Below, piece by piece: positions 6,352-13,580 of a stretch of 34,483 nt of DNA (position 1 is the first letter of the stretch; each line of letters starts with the position of its first letter). The stretch spans positions 1 to 34,483 of IMG/VR virus record IMGVR_UViG_3300030329_001879, one strand, 5' to 3'. The notes under the pieces were generated by a model. The model made no database searches. It had not been told where the DNA came from and was given only the letters and a program-made list of their open reading frames with translations. The translations under genes were made by a program, and so were the position numbers. The stretch is from a virus.

Positions 6352-6707
6352 TATTACCGCACCTGCCACCTCGTGAGGCAAACCCGAATAACAACACACA
6401 TTATTATGCCCGTTCCAAGGTACGTAGAGAGCAACACGAAGAGATGCTTGCCTATGTACTGGAACAGGGCAGACCTGACACCCCAATGGAACGTGCCCAC
6501 ATCACCATAACGTGGAGAGCAAAGGATAAACGTACCAGAGATATAGATAATCTTCTTGGAGCCATGAAAGGAAGTATAGACGGGCTTGTAAAAGCTGGAG
6601 TCCTAGTCGATGATTCAGCCAAGTATTTATCTTACAGCCTATACTATGAATGGGGTGACGAAGTAACAGAGAACGAAACTATAATAGTTATTGAGGAAAT
6701 AACATGA
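6333..6707 (+). CDS. rusA: RusA-family Holliday junction resolvase
   Basis: A 124-residue protein matching RusA in length and motif spacing. IVLPHLPP at residues 6-13 corresponds to the N-terminal LPxPPS strand. RTRDIDN at 67-73 provides the two catalytic aspartates (D70, D72), K79 follows in the AMKGSIDGLVKAGVLVDD helix, and D93/D94 gives the third acidic position. RusA dimers cut four-way DNA junctions symmetrically. In phages they resolve recombination intermediates before packaging. The start overlaps the previous gene by 19 bases. A second ATG at 6342 is possible, but the 6333 start places motifs exactly as in known RusA. The stop overlaps the next ATG (ATGA). Confidence 0.88.
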   Translation: MRWMRIVLPHLPPREANPNNNTHYYARSKVRREQHEEMLAYVLEQGRPDTPMERAHITITWRAKDKRTRDIDNLLGAMKGSIDGLVKAGVLVDDSAKYLSYSLYYEWGDEVTENETIIVIEEIT

Positions 6708-6796
6708 AGATTAAACTAGCTTTATTGGGAATTAGTACAGCACTTGTAGCTATAGGTGCCAGTGTTATCTACAAGGTCAAGAAGAGTCAGACGTAA
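6704..6796 (+). CDS. 30-residue single-pass membrane microprotein
   Basis: A short frame at an ATGA overlap with the resolvase gene. The product is MKIKLALLGISTALVAIGAS followed by VIYKVKKSQT: a basic N-terminus, one hydrophobic helix at residues 5-23, and a basic tail. It resembles a tiny type I membrane peptide or a minimal holin/pinholin. The coupled start suggests it is translated. It is the last + strand gene of the left arm, and its 3' end overlaps the convergent minus-strand membrane protein gene by 20 bases. Confidence 0.5.
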   Translation: MKIKLALLGISTALVAIGASVIYKVKKSQT

Positions 6797-6953
6797 TAAC
6801 ATCCTTACTGAGGGCTATGATGCCAGCTGCACACACGCCTGATATCTCGTTCATGTTCTTAAACACGCCCAGTATAGCTATGACTCCCAGTATTAATATT
6901 GCCACTAAGACCTGAGGTCGTATGTGGATTATTTCCCACCATCGTTTTGGCAT
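6777..6953 (-). CDS. 58-residue membrane protein, last gene of the late arm
   Basis: This frame reads MPKRWWEIIHIRPQVLVAIL then ILGVIAILGVFKNMNEISGV and a polar tail. It has one strong membrane helix (about residues 14-31), a basic and Trp-rich N-terminus, and a second mildly hydrophobic stretch (VCAAGIIAL). A good site, AGGAG, lies six bases before the ATG at 6953. Being the distal gene of the late operon and a small membrane protein makes a holin-like or lysis-regulating role a reasonable guess. No endolysin was recognised to pair with it. It overlaps both the gene upstream (6929-6953) and the convergent + strand microprotein. Confidence 0.55.
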   Translation of the reverse strand: MPKRWWEIIHIRPQVLVAILILGVIAILGVFKNMNEISGVCAAGIIALSKDVITSDSS

Positions 6954-7135
6954 TCTTCACTCCTGTCCTCATCGTTTGCCGGGACTCGTTTAACTTGTCC
7001 GTAATGAAATAATAATTTATGGTTCTGTAGTGTGTAGTTTAACATTACATCTTCCGTGTTCTTAGGCAGGTTATTGTACTGCTTCTCAAGCCAAGAGCAA
7101 GTATCACAGTGTCTTGTTACGCCTTCATTAGCCAT
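6929..7135 (-). CDS. small hypothetical protein with CDTC motif
   Basis: A 68-residue protein from ATG 7135 (a GTG at 7144 is in frame and also possible; neither has a clear ribosome site). The N-terminal part has HCDTCSWLEKQ, and one further cysteine lies near the C-terminus (EECQNDGG), so a metal site is possible but incomplete. The composition is hydrophilic and charged. It sits in the late arm between the membrane-anchored 441-residue protein and the 58-residue membrane protein and overlaps the latter by 25 bases. No family is recognised. Confidence 0.45.
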   Translation of the reverse strand: MANEGVTRHCDTCSWLEKQYNNLPKNTEDVMLNYTLQNHKLLFHYGQVKRVPANDEDRSEECQNDGGK

Positions 7136-7186
7136 GCTGACCACACTATTATGTTAAATAGAATTAGAAATCTAATCACTTAGTAT

Positions 7187-8512
7187 TTATTCGTTACCCT
7201 TATCAAGAGCAGGTTCAGAGAAAACCAATTCAACATTGTCTGTAACTGTCCAGTTAGCACCCGTTACAGTTGAGCCTACTTCAAATTCCTTTGTAACCAA
7301 GTTACCGTCATGACCAACTTCATTCTGTAGAATCTTTAGAACACCGATGTCCATGTTTTTAAAGGTACAGCTTCCACCCTTCGTCCATAAGTTACTTAGA
7401 GTTAGCTTTCCTATCTTTCCATTAACCCCGGAGTTAGGAGCATCAATCCATATACGGTCATACGTACCACCGCTAGTTACCATAGCCTCTGCCTGATGAT
7501 GACCACCACCTATAGCCCTGTTCCTAGCGTTACCACTAGTCTGTGTTATGGATTGTCCATCACTGGCATTATGTTCAATGACTATCGTATGAGCATCTAT
7601 ATCGGAGAAGTCCATAGATTTACAGCGTGACTTCTCAACTATAAATGTACCTATCTGTAACCGTGTTCCAGTAAAAGCATTGTCTCCTGTAACAGTTGGG
7701 TTACCTGAAATTAATACTGCTTCAGTACAGGCTGTGCTTCCATTAGAGCCACAGGTAGAAGGCAATGCAGAAACCTTTTGCCCTGCAGCATCTCCTGAAT
7801 AAACTGTTCCTGCTGATACATTCTCAATAGTAATCTCTCTTACTGGTACAGCACCTAGGTTAATCCTTAACGTGTTGTCTTTATCATCAAAGTAAGAAGG
7901 GGTATCCAGTGGAGCAAGGTATACACCTGAGTCTCCGTTTGAGAATGAACGTTCTGCCAGTACTGTCTCGTTAACTATGACTCCAGTACCTGCAGTAGAG
8001 CCTACTGCGAGTAGACCGATAGCCATCTGTGGATTTAATCCAAGGGCACGAAGTAAGCTGTATGGAGACTTGAGTACATTGAAGGTTCTTTTCCATTTGG
8101 CTGACTCGCCATTAAGATATTCAATCTTGGCAAATAGCCAGTCACGCCACGAGCATACCTTCCTGTATGCAGAGAGAACCTGACGAGGGAAGGACCGTAT
8201 ACCTCTGCGTACCTCAGGCTGTATGAGTGCCATTAGTAACAGTCCGATTGATACGGAAAGAGTTGCAATCCAGTTCTCATTTAACGAGACAACAATACCA
8301 TTAGTGTAAACCAGTGCAGGTTCTAACCAACATCCTGTGTAGATATAGTAATCAATACACGTAGTTACATGAGGTTCAATCCACATAATTGGATTGGTAT
8401 AGGAAATTAGTATTCCAAGGGTACCTGCTACTACTAAAGCAATGATTAATAGTATGCCGAACACTACCCCCAGATTACCCAACGAAACTTTAGGTATCTT
8501 GAAATCGGGCAT
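7187..8512 (-). CDS. membrane-anchored beta-rich protein
   Basis: A 441-residue protein with a hydrophobic, helical first part and a beta-rich remainder. Membrane segments are visible near residues 11-38 (GVVFGILLIIALVVAGTLGI), 75-93 (IATLSVSIGLLLMALI) and 157-178 (MAIGLLAVGSTAGTGVIV). From about residue 180 the sequence is Ser/Thr/Gly/Asn-rich with regular short strands and three or four cysteines, like a beta-helix or beta-sandwich. It could be a late protein inserted in the host envelope, or a virion protein contacting the membrane during DNA entry. GGAG seven bases before ATG 8512 supports the start. No enzyme motif or family is recognised. Confidence 0.55.
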   Translation of the reverse strand: MPDFKIPKVSLGNLGVVFGILLIIALVVAGTLGILISYTNPIMWIEPHVTTCIDYYIYTGCWLEPALVYTNGIVVSLNENWIATLSVSIGLLLMALIQPEVRRGIRSFPRQVLSAYRKVCSWRDWLFAKIEYLNGESAKWKRTFNVLKSPYSLLRALGLNPQMAIGLLAVGSTAGTGVIVNETVLAERSFSNGDSGVYLAPLDTPSYFDDKDNTLRINLGAVPVREITIENVSAGTVYSGDAAGQKVSALPSTCGSNGSTACTEAVLISGNPTVTGDNAFTGTRLQIGTFIVEKSRCKSMDFSDIDAHTIVIEHNASDGQSITQTSGNARNRAIGGGHHQAEAMVTSGGTYDRIWIDAPNSGVNGKIGKLTLSNLWTKGGSCTFKNMDIGVLKILQNEVGHDGNLVTKEFEVGSTVTGANWTVTDNVELVFSEPALDKGNE

Positions 8513-8516
8513 CGCA

Positions 8517-8669
8517 TCACTCCGCTTTTTCTGCCTTGGGTTTTGTTACTCTTGATGTACCCCCCCTACGCTCTCTAATGCGAGTAGAAAATGTGCGAGC
8601 CTCTTCTTCAGTGGTAAATTCTCTACTTCCCTTCTGACCAGATTCTGTAGTATAAGTAACTTTATACAT
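8517..8669 (-). CDS. 50-residue basic protein
   Basis: A short frame reading MYKVTYTTESGQKGSREFTT then EEEARTFSTRIRERRGGTSR and a Lys-rich tail. The pattern is beta-hairpin, then an acidic-to-basic helix, resembling small phage proteins in which a strand pair is followed by an 'EEA..F' helix. It contains a GGGGGGG run (CCCCCCC on the + strand) encoding Gly-Gly. The start lies two bases after the stop of the gene upstream, so it is probably coupled. No function is assigned. Confidence 0.45.
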   Translation of the reverse strand: MYKVTYTTESGQKGSREFTTEEEARTFSTRIRERRGGTSRVTKPKAEKAE

Positions 8670-8671
8670 AT

Positions 8672-8851
8672 CTACCCCACTCTTTCTATGGATTTAACCA
8701 GTTTCCAGAATTTACTCATGCAAGCACTCTGTTCTGTACGGACTATCTTACCGTCTTTCACAGATGATTGTAGAGTTACCAGTAAATCTACAGTCTCATC
8801 CATACAGGAACTGTACTTCCTAGCAAACTTGATTGCCTGTATTAAGTTCAT
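8672..8851 (-). CDS. 59-residue helical protein
   Basis: The frame starts at ATG 8851 with a strong GGAGG six bases upstream and codes for MNLIQAIKFARKYSSCMDET, an all-helical middle (VDLLVTLQSSVKDGK) and a basic end. It is predicted to form two amphipathic helices. It lies between the 102-residue protein and the 50-residue basic protein in the late operon, with a two-base gap to the latter. Family and role are not recognised. The opposite-strand frame over the same bases is a shadow. Confidence 0.5.
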   Translation of the reverse strand: MNLIQAIKFARKYSSCMDETVDLLVTLQSSVKDGKIVRTEQSACMSKFWKLVKSIERVG

Positions 8852-8875
8852 GTTCTGCCTCCATGTCTTATTAGT

Positions 8876-9184
8876 TTACGATATCCCTTTAGCTGTACAC
8901 CAATCATTAGCAATGGTTTCCAACTCAGCGTTTGTGTAGTTTCTGTTTGTTGTTATTGTTGACGGATAACCGGGGGTACTCATTTCTATGAACCGCAAAT
9001 TCGGAAGAGTCTTTACATAAGCAATAAGTTGGTCTTTTGTCAGTTCGGTCTTATATGCTGAGTCGGTTCCTCCTGCATCTCCAATCCCAATTAATGTCTT
9101 ATCTACGGGATGCTTGAAGTAACCGTGGTCGGTTATCCCTGAAGGAAATTGTCCATTTTTAAATGTGTACTTTACGATTGCCAT
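8876..9184 (-). CDS. hypothetical late protein, 102 residues
   Basis: An alpha/beta protein starting MAIVKYTFKNGQFPSGITDH, with several GxxDxxGTD-like turns and a helical C-terminus (NAELETIANDWCTAKGIS). The DxGGTD stretch and the YPSTITTNRNY segment suggest a compact surface protein, perhaps a fibre-associated accessory. Its ATG overlaps the stop of the coiled-coil gene (TAATG), consistent with coupled expression at the tail-fibre end of the operon. No family is recognised. Confidence 0.5.
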   Translation of the reverse strand: MAIVKYTFKNGQFPSGITDHGYFKHPVDKTLIGIGDAGGTDSAYKTELTKDQLIAYVKTLPNLRFIEMSTPGYPSTITTNRNYTNAELETIANDWCTAKGIS

Positions 9185-9978
9185 TACTTATTCACGTTGT
9201 TTTTAAAGAGCCACTCGCTTCTTACAAGTTCTGTAATACCGATATGGTTCATTACCTTTATATATTCCTCACCGAATACTTCTACACAATGGTCTAGAAA
9301 TTCATAGAGATGGTCTATGTTAGGTACTTTACCTTCTTCATTTATCAGGTTCTCAACATCAGCTATATATTTTGCAATCACGTTACGTGCTGTCTGCAAA
9401 TGAATACCGTACTGTTCCAGATACTCAGCATTACCTTGAGTAATAGTGCCTGTAAGAATCATATCCCTGTGTGACTGCCTAAACGCCTGTCTAATGTGAT
9501 GACGTATCTCATCTATTTCAGCGTCTTCCTCGTCCCACAAAAGAGGTATATCGTTATTCTTTCTTATCTCTTCATAAGCATCCTGAAAAACAGCTATCTC
9601 TTTTAATGCACCATCTATGTATACTTTGGTACTTTCCATCCCTGAACGTGCTTCAGCTATATTTATTCTCGAAAGCGGTGTGTCTTCTTTTTCCCACTCC
9701 TTAATCTCCAGTTGTTTTTTCTGGAATCTAAAGAAGTGTTCCCTAAGAGCCTCTTTCTTTCTCTCTATCTGGGAAAGACACTGCCTGAGTCTCCTGTATG
9801 GGCTATCAGTCATCATGGTAAGTGTCATAAGCTGATTGGTAGTCTGAGTATTTCTTCTGCCAAGAGAATTATTGGCACGTTCCATCTCAACCATACGCTC
9901 AGAAATCTTTGCAATTTTTTCTGCCGTCATTGTCGCAAGACCACTTACAGAGTTTCGTATTTCAGCTAGTTCATCCAT
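9184..9978 (-). CDS. coiled-coil late protein
   Basis: A 264-residue, almost fully helical protein. Residues 1-55 and about 68-135 have heptad-like spacing rich in Glu/Lys/Leu (EKIAKISERMVEMERANNSL; IERKKEALREHFFRFQKKQL), and a more globular, His/Asp/Glu-containing half follows. A weak DEEDAEIDEIRHHI acidic-histidine cluster is visible, but no known catalytic motif. Placed directly after the two fibre genes, it may be a fibre-assembly chaperone or a tail component. The neighbouring fibre gene ends one base before its own start region, with close spacing. Confidence 0.55.
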   Translation of the reverse strand: MDELAEIRNSVSGLATMTAEKIAKISERMVEMERANNSLGRRNTQTTNQLMTLTMMTDSPYRRLRQCLSQIERKKEALREHFFRFQKKQLEIKEWEKEDTPLSRINIAEARSGMESTKVYIDGALKEIAVFQDAYEEIRKNNDIPLLWDEEDAEIDEIRHHIRQAFRQSHRDMILTGTITQGNAEYLEQYGIHLQTARNVIAKYIADVENLINEEGKVPNIDHLYEFLDHCVEVFGEEYIKVMNHIGITELVRSEWLFKNNVNK

Positions 9979-9979
9979 G

Positions 9980-11008
9980 TTATCTTCCTGATGTAGAGCC
10001 GTTTACTTGATTATTTTCCAGTAAATTACCGACATCAGTACCGTTACCAGTAGATGCGATAGTGATACTGTCTATTTCATCTGCGGTACTACCATCGTTA
10101 CCACCATAAAATTCTCCTAGGGTGCCGTCAGCAGCTCCGCTTGTCTTGTCCCTGCCTGTATCCAAATCCCCAAAATCAGTTGAATTACCAGTTGAAGCAA
10201 CAGTTACATACTCCAGTACATTTGTAGCCACACCCGGTGCAGCGAATACAGCCCTGACTGTTGAAGCCACTGCACTACCATTTAGTGAAGTACCAGATAA
10301 ATCCCCAAAATCAGTTACGTTGGCTGAAGTTGAAAAGTCGTTATATTCCAAGACGTTTACAGGAGTATCTCCTGTATCACTCCATCCACCGCCTATAATA
10401 TATCTCGTGTCTCCATTACTACCTGAAGTATTGCTTTTTAGAGTAGATAAATTTCCTGCATCTGTGCCATTGCCTGTGGAGGCAATCGTGTAATATTCCA
10501 TTTGGTCTATTTCATTGCTTGGAACACCAGACCATCCCCCTGCTGAGAACAGAAGGGTTCCATTGCTACAACCGCTTTTAATTCCATATCCAGACCGTAA
10601 GTCCATATCGCCAAAATCTGTACCGTTTCCAGTAGAAGCTATAGTTATATAGTCCGTATCGGTTACACCGTAAAGCAACGTCCCTGATGTACCTGATGAT
10701 AACCCCAAGCCACCTCCAAAAATTCCTCTTGTAGTATTAGAACCACCACACTGGTTATCTGCACGGTTTGTTTGTAAGTCTCCAAAATCAACGGTATTTG
10801 CAGAGGCTCCTATAGTTTTATATTGAATTCTGTTAAGGTCAGCATTTGCAAGTGATGTGCCTCCTGCAATTACTCCTCTTGAACCTGCCCAAACAGGACC
10901 AGAAGGAACTTCTACACCCATCATTTTCTCAATGTCAGCTTTTTCTACGCCCATAATCTTTTCAATATCATCGGCACTGACACCCATAACTTTTTCTGCT
11001 TCAGCCAT
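9980..11008 (-). CDS. tail-fibre-like protein with six STGN-TDFGDL repeats
   Basis: A 342-residue protein. The N-terminus carries three imperfect copies of a short helical repeat, (E)KVMGVSADDIEKIMGVEKADIEKMMGVE, about 11-12 residues each. The rest is built from about six repeats ending in ASTGNGTDFGDL (variants SANVTDFGDL, STGNSTDFGDL, STGNGTDVGNL), separated by segments such as RGIFGGG, LLFSAGGWSG and RYIIGGGWSD. The period of roughly 45-50 residues is like the blades of a Kelch-type propeller. Proteins of this kind are common distal fibre or receptor-binding components in aquatic phages. The start ATG overlaps the stop of the large fibre gene, so the two are coupled. Confidence 0.7.
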   Translation of the reverse strand: MAEAEKVMGVSADDIEKIMGVEKADIEKMMGVEVPSGPVWAGSRGVIAGGTSLANADLNRIQYKTIGASANTVDFGDLQTNRADNQCGGSNTTRGIFGGGLGLSSGTSGTLLYGVTDTDYITIASTGNGTDFGDMDLRSGYGIKSGCSNGTLLFSAGGWSGVPSNEIDQMEYYTIASTGNGTDAGNLSTLKSNTSGSNGDTRYIIGGGWSDTGDTPVNVLEYNDFSTSANVTDFGDLSGTSLNGSAVASTVRAVFAAPGVATNVLEYVTVASTGNSTDFGDLDTGRDKTSGAADGTLGEFYGGNDGSTADEIDSITIASTGNGTDVGNLLENNQVNGSTSGR

Positions 11009-12888
11009 TATGCAATCTCTACCATTGGTAACTGAGGATTAAAAAATAGTTTATCACCGTGCATACCTATACCAACAATCTGTACAAATTCTCCATCGTC
11101 TGCTGGAGCAGTAGCATCTAAGGCTCCAGCTGCTGTGTCAGACACGTATGCCTCACCACCTATGGTTAATGAAATAAATGCGGAAGCATCATGTGCAAAT
11201 CCATACATTAAGAAATTACCAGTTGCTCCGTTAGCAACGTCAGCAATAGCCATAGCAACTGCTGGCATAGTGCCTACAGCATTGGCACGAGCAGGGGCTA
11301 CCTGATTGGCTGTCCCTGTCATGTATACAATCTGTCCCTTTGTAATGGTAGAGCCAGTAGCATTCGCAAAGTTGCCATAGATTCCAGTGTAAGCATCATC
11401 AGCAGGTTCGCTTTCTATTATGATTCCCTTACCATCAGTCATAGTTACATCTTGAGCAAACGTAACTCCACCACCATCAGCTACGGTCATGGCATCATCA
11501 CCATCGGTGAAGCTAACCTTTGTGGTCATGACTTCTCCGGGGACATTTATATTATTAACAAAGAGAGCATCACCTTCAGCACTACCATCGAATGTTACAG
11601 CCGTAACTGCTGAACCGTTATCATCAACCTTTATGATTACATCTGCATCAGTAGCCTGTGCGTCAATGGTTATGTTACCAACCGTTGTAACAAGACTGGC
11701 TGCAGCATCACCTGTACCTATATCGTCTAACGCTGTTGCTCCTGTACCACCAATATCAGATAGTACTTGTGTACCTGTTCTGTAATCTACGTTACCGCTA
11801 CTATCCAGTACCAAGAACTTATCTGTATCTGTACCAGCTGCTGCAACTGTACTCAGTGTCAGGGTCTTAGCTATGCTAACAGCCTCTGAACTATCTGTAG
11901 TAACAAATGTCATGTAGGCGTTGTTAGCCTCTTCAATGATTAATGCACTACCTTGGTTATCGGGAATCTTGATGGAGTTCTCACCTGCTGTGGCAAATAC
12001 CAAAGCCCCATCACCCCCGGCAGATAGCGTTAAATCTCCTGATATATCAACAGTACCATCAATGTCTAAGTTAGCTGCCAGCTGTAGTCCAGTAGAGTCA
12101 GTAATAACTCCATCGGTTATTACCGTGTTGCCTATAGTAAAGTCTGTACTAGCATCTATAGTCGTACCAGTTATAGGATTACCACTAAGCTGTACTGTTC
12201 CTGAAAGATTAGGAAATGTAATTGTCCTGTCGGCTGTTGGGTCTGTAATGGCAAAGGTTGTTTCGTAACCGTCAGATGTACCACCTTCAAAAGTTAAAGG
12301 ACTGGCTCCCTGAAGAGTTGCCCCAACTGTCAGTGTATCCGCAGCTGCGTCACCAAGGACTAGGCTTCCATTTAATGTAGTAGTACCAGTAACAGTAAGT
12401 GCGTTACCTACTGTGAGGTTACCAGCTACAGCAAATGTAGAGTTAGCTACTGTTGCGTTAGGTGTAATAGTCACATGAGCAACATAAGTACCTTGGGTAT
12501 TAAGGTCGTTCCCCATAGTAAAGACACCACCAGCTGCAGCGTTGAATAGCCACCTGTCACCAGCATCATCCCCCTCATCTGCAAACCAGTACATGGGTGC
12601 TGGTTGCCCCTCGTTACCTCTTACGTTAAGAACCTCGGTGTCTACTTCAGATAAATGTATCTTGTCGTCAAACTTAATTCTTCTCTTGGAAGAACCACTG
12701 GTTATCTGTACATCAAACTCACCAGCAGTAGTGTGAGCAATACTCCATGCCCCATTAGAATCGGTAGTAGTGCTTGCCCTTGATGTTGTCGAAGTGTTTT
12801 TGTCATAGAGGTTAATAGTGGCACCAGATACGGCATCACCTGAATCATCGTATAAGAACCCGGCAAAATTAATAGCTGGATTTGCCAT
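11008..12888 (-). CDS. tail fibre protein
   Basis: A 626-residue, beta-rich protein in three parts. Residues 1-85 form a Greek-key-like domain (FAGFLYDDSGDAVSGATINL, YDKNTSTTS, SNGAWSI) of the carboxypeptidase-regulatory/CNA-B type. A long shaft follows, with NLTVGNALTVTGTTTLNGSL and ITFPNLSGTVQLSG motifs typical of marine phage fibres. A C-terminal domain from about residue 505 (YTGIYGNFANATGSTITKGQ; YGFAHDASAF; GEAYVSDTAAG) matches a recurrent phage C-terminal module. It probably forms the trimeric fibre that contacts the host surface. AGGAGGAAGG just before the ATG is a strong ribosome site. Confidence 0.82.
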   Translation of the reverse strand: MANPAINFAGFLYDDSGDAVSGATINLYDKNTSTTSRASTTTDSNGAWSIAHTTAGEFDVQITSGSSKRRIKFDDKIHLSEVDTEVLNVRGNEGQPAPMYWFADEGDDAGDRWLFNAAAGGVFTMGNDLNTQGTYVAHVTITPNATVANSTFAVAGNLTVGNALTVTGTTTLNGSLVLGDAAADTLTVGATLQGASPLTFEGGTSDGYETTFAITDPTADRTITFPNLSGTVQLSGNPITGTTIDASTDFTIGNTVITDGVITDSTGLQLAANLDIDGTVDISGDLTLSAGGDGALVFATAGENSIKIPDNQGSALIIEEANNAYMTFVTTDSSEAVSIAKTLTLSTVAAAGTDTDKFLVLDSSGNVDYRTGTQVLSDIGGTGATALDDIGTGDAAASLVTTVGNITIDAQATDADVIIKVDDNGSAVTAVTFDGSAEGDALFVNNINVPGEVMTTKVSFTDGDDAMTVADGGGVTFAQDVTMTDGKGIIIESEPADDAYTGIYGNFANATGSTITKGQIVYMTGTANQVAPARANAVGTMPAVAMAIADVANGATGNFLMYGFAHDASAFISLTIGGEAYVSDTAAGALDATAPADDGEFVQIVGIGMHGDKLFFNPQLPMVEIA

Positions 12889-13287
12889 TTACCTTCCTCC
12901 TAATCTGGAACTATCCTGATAATTTAATGCTTCCCTTGTAGTTCCCAAAGGGTCCTGTTCTAAATAATCCTCATCTACAAACACTAATGTTATCCCCATA
13001 CCTGCCAGAGACTGTCTGGCAAATATGTCTTGTGCCCTAATCTGGGCACCCAGTTCATAGTGATAGTATACACCTTGAACATTTACTGCTAAGTCTGGAG
13101 GATTATTAAACATAAAGTCAATAACAACTCCACCCTTATCTAGTCTTCCTCCCATCAACGGTGACTGGTACGAGAAGTCTTCATCTGGCTGATAACCCAA
13201 CTCAATTAAGGAAGCATAAAACATCCATTCAGGTTTAGAACCTTGCCATCCTTCAGGTGCTTCAGCTAACGATGGTCGTAATGACAT
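12889..13287 (-). CDS. Vsr-like PD-(D/E)XK nuclease-fold protein in the tail gene cluster
   Basis: A 132-residue protein with the outline of a Vsr/very-short-patch-like endonuclease. It has GSKPEWMFYASLIELGY (helix with Glu), then a D in GVVIDFMF (about residues 53-60), then the strand AVNVQGVYYHYE where family members have (E/Q)xDGxxxH, and the GMGITLVFVDED strand with a helix before it. In the third motif an Asn/Gln sits where the catalytic Glu often is, so activity is uncertain. A nuclease-fold protein in the virion operon may be packaged or cut DNA at injection. It could also be purely structural. Confidence 0.55.
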   Translation of the reverse strand: MSLRPSLAEAPEGWQGSKPEWMFYASLIELGYQPDEDFSYQSPLMGGRLDKGGVVIDFMFNNPPDLAVNVQGVYYHYELGAQIRAQDIFARQSLAGMGITLVFVDEDYLEQDPLGTTREALNYQDSSRLGGR

Positions 13288-13580
13288 TATCCGTCCAGTA
13301 TTACTACCCAGCTAACCTTATCTCCACTGGAAGCAACGTCAACATAGAAAGTACTAAAAGCCACAGTACCCCCCTGCTCTCCGAAATTTATCTCAAGTGT
13401 ATTACCTGCAGATAACTCGTATCCATTAGTGGCAGACACATCACTTACTCCGAAGTAAGCTATACCTGAATTAGCAGCCAGTGCCTTTACCTGTATCCAA
13501 CGTACCTTGTTAGTTGTGTTAGATATCTGTACTTCTGTACCAGCTGTACCTACTGTTGTAGTACCTGCATCAAATATCAT
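13287..13580 (-). CDS. small beta-rich structural protein
   Basis: A 97-residue protein made of short beta strands with Val/Thr/Gly/Ser alternation (MIFDAGTTTVGTAGTEVQIS; IQVKALAANSGIAYFGVS; AFSTFYVDVASSGDKVSWVV), typical of compact virion surface or tail-accessory proteins. It overlaps the 653-residue tail gene by 4 bases (ATGA) and the nuclease-fold gene by one base, so the three are translated together. The conserved WIQVKA and YFGVSDV stretches recall small proteins found beside tail fibre genes in aquatic phages. Function is not proven. Confidence 0.6.
   Translation of the reverse strand: MIFDAGTTTVGTAGTEVQISNTTNKVRWIQVKALAANSGIAYFGVSDVSATNGYELSAGNTLEINFGEQGGTVAFSTFYVDVASSGDKVSWVVILDG

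Noticed and set aside
8688-8939. 83-residue + frame
   Set aside because: Mirror of two real minus-strand genes, one of which (59 residues) has a strong ribosome site.
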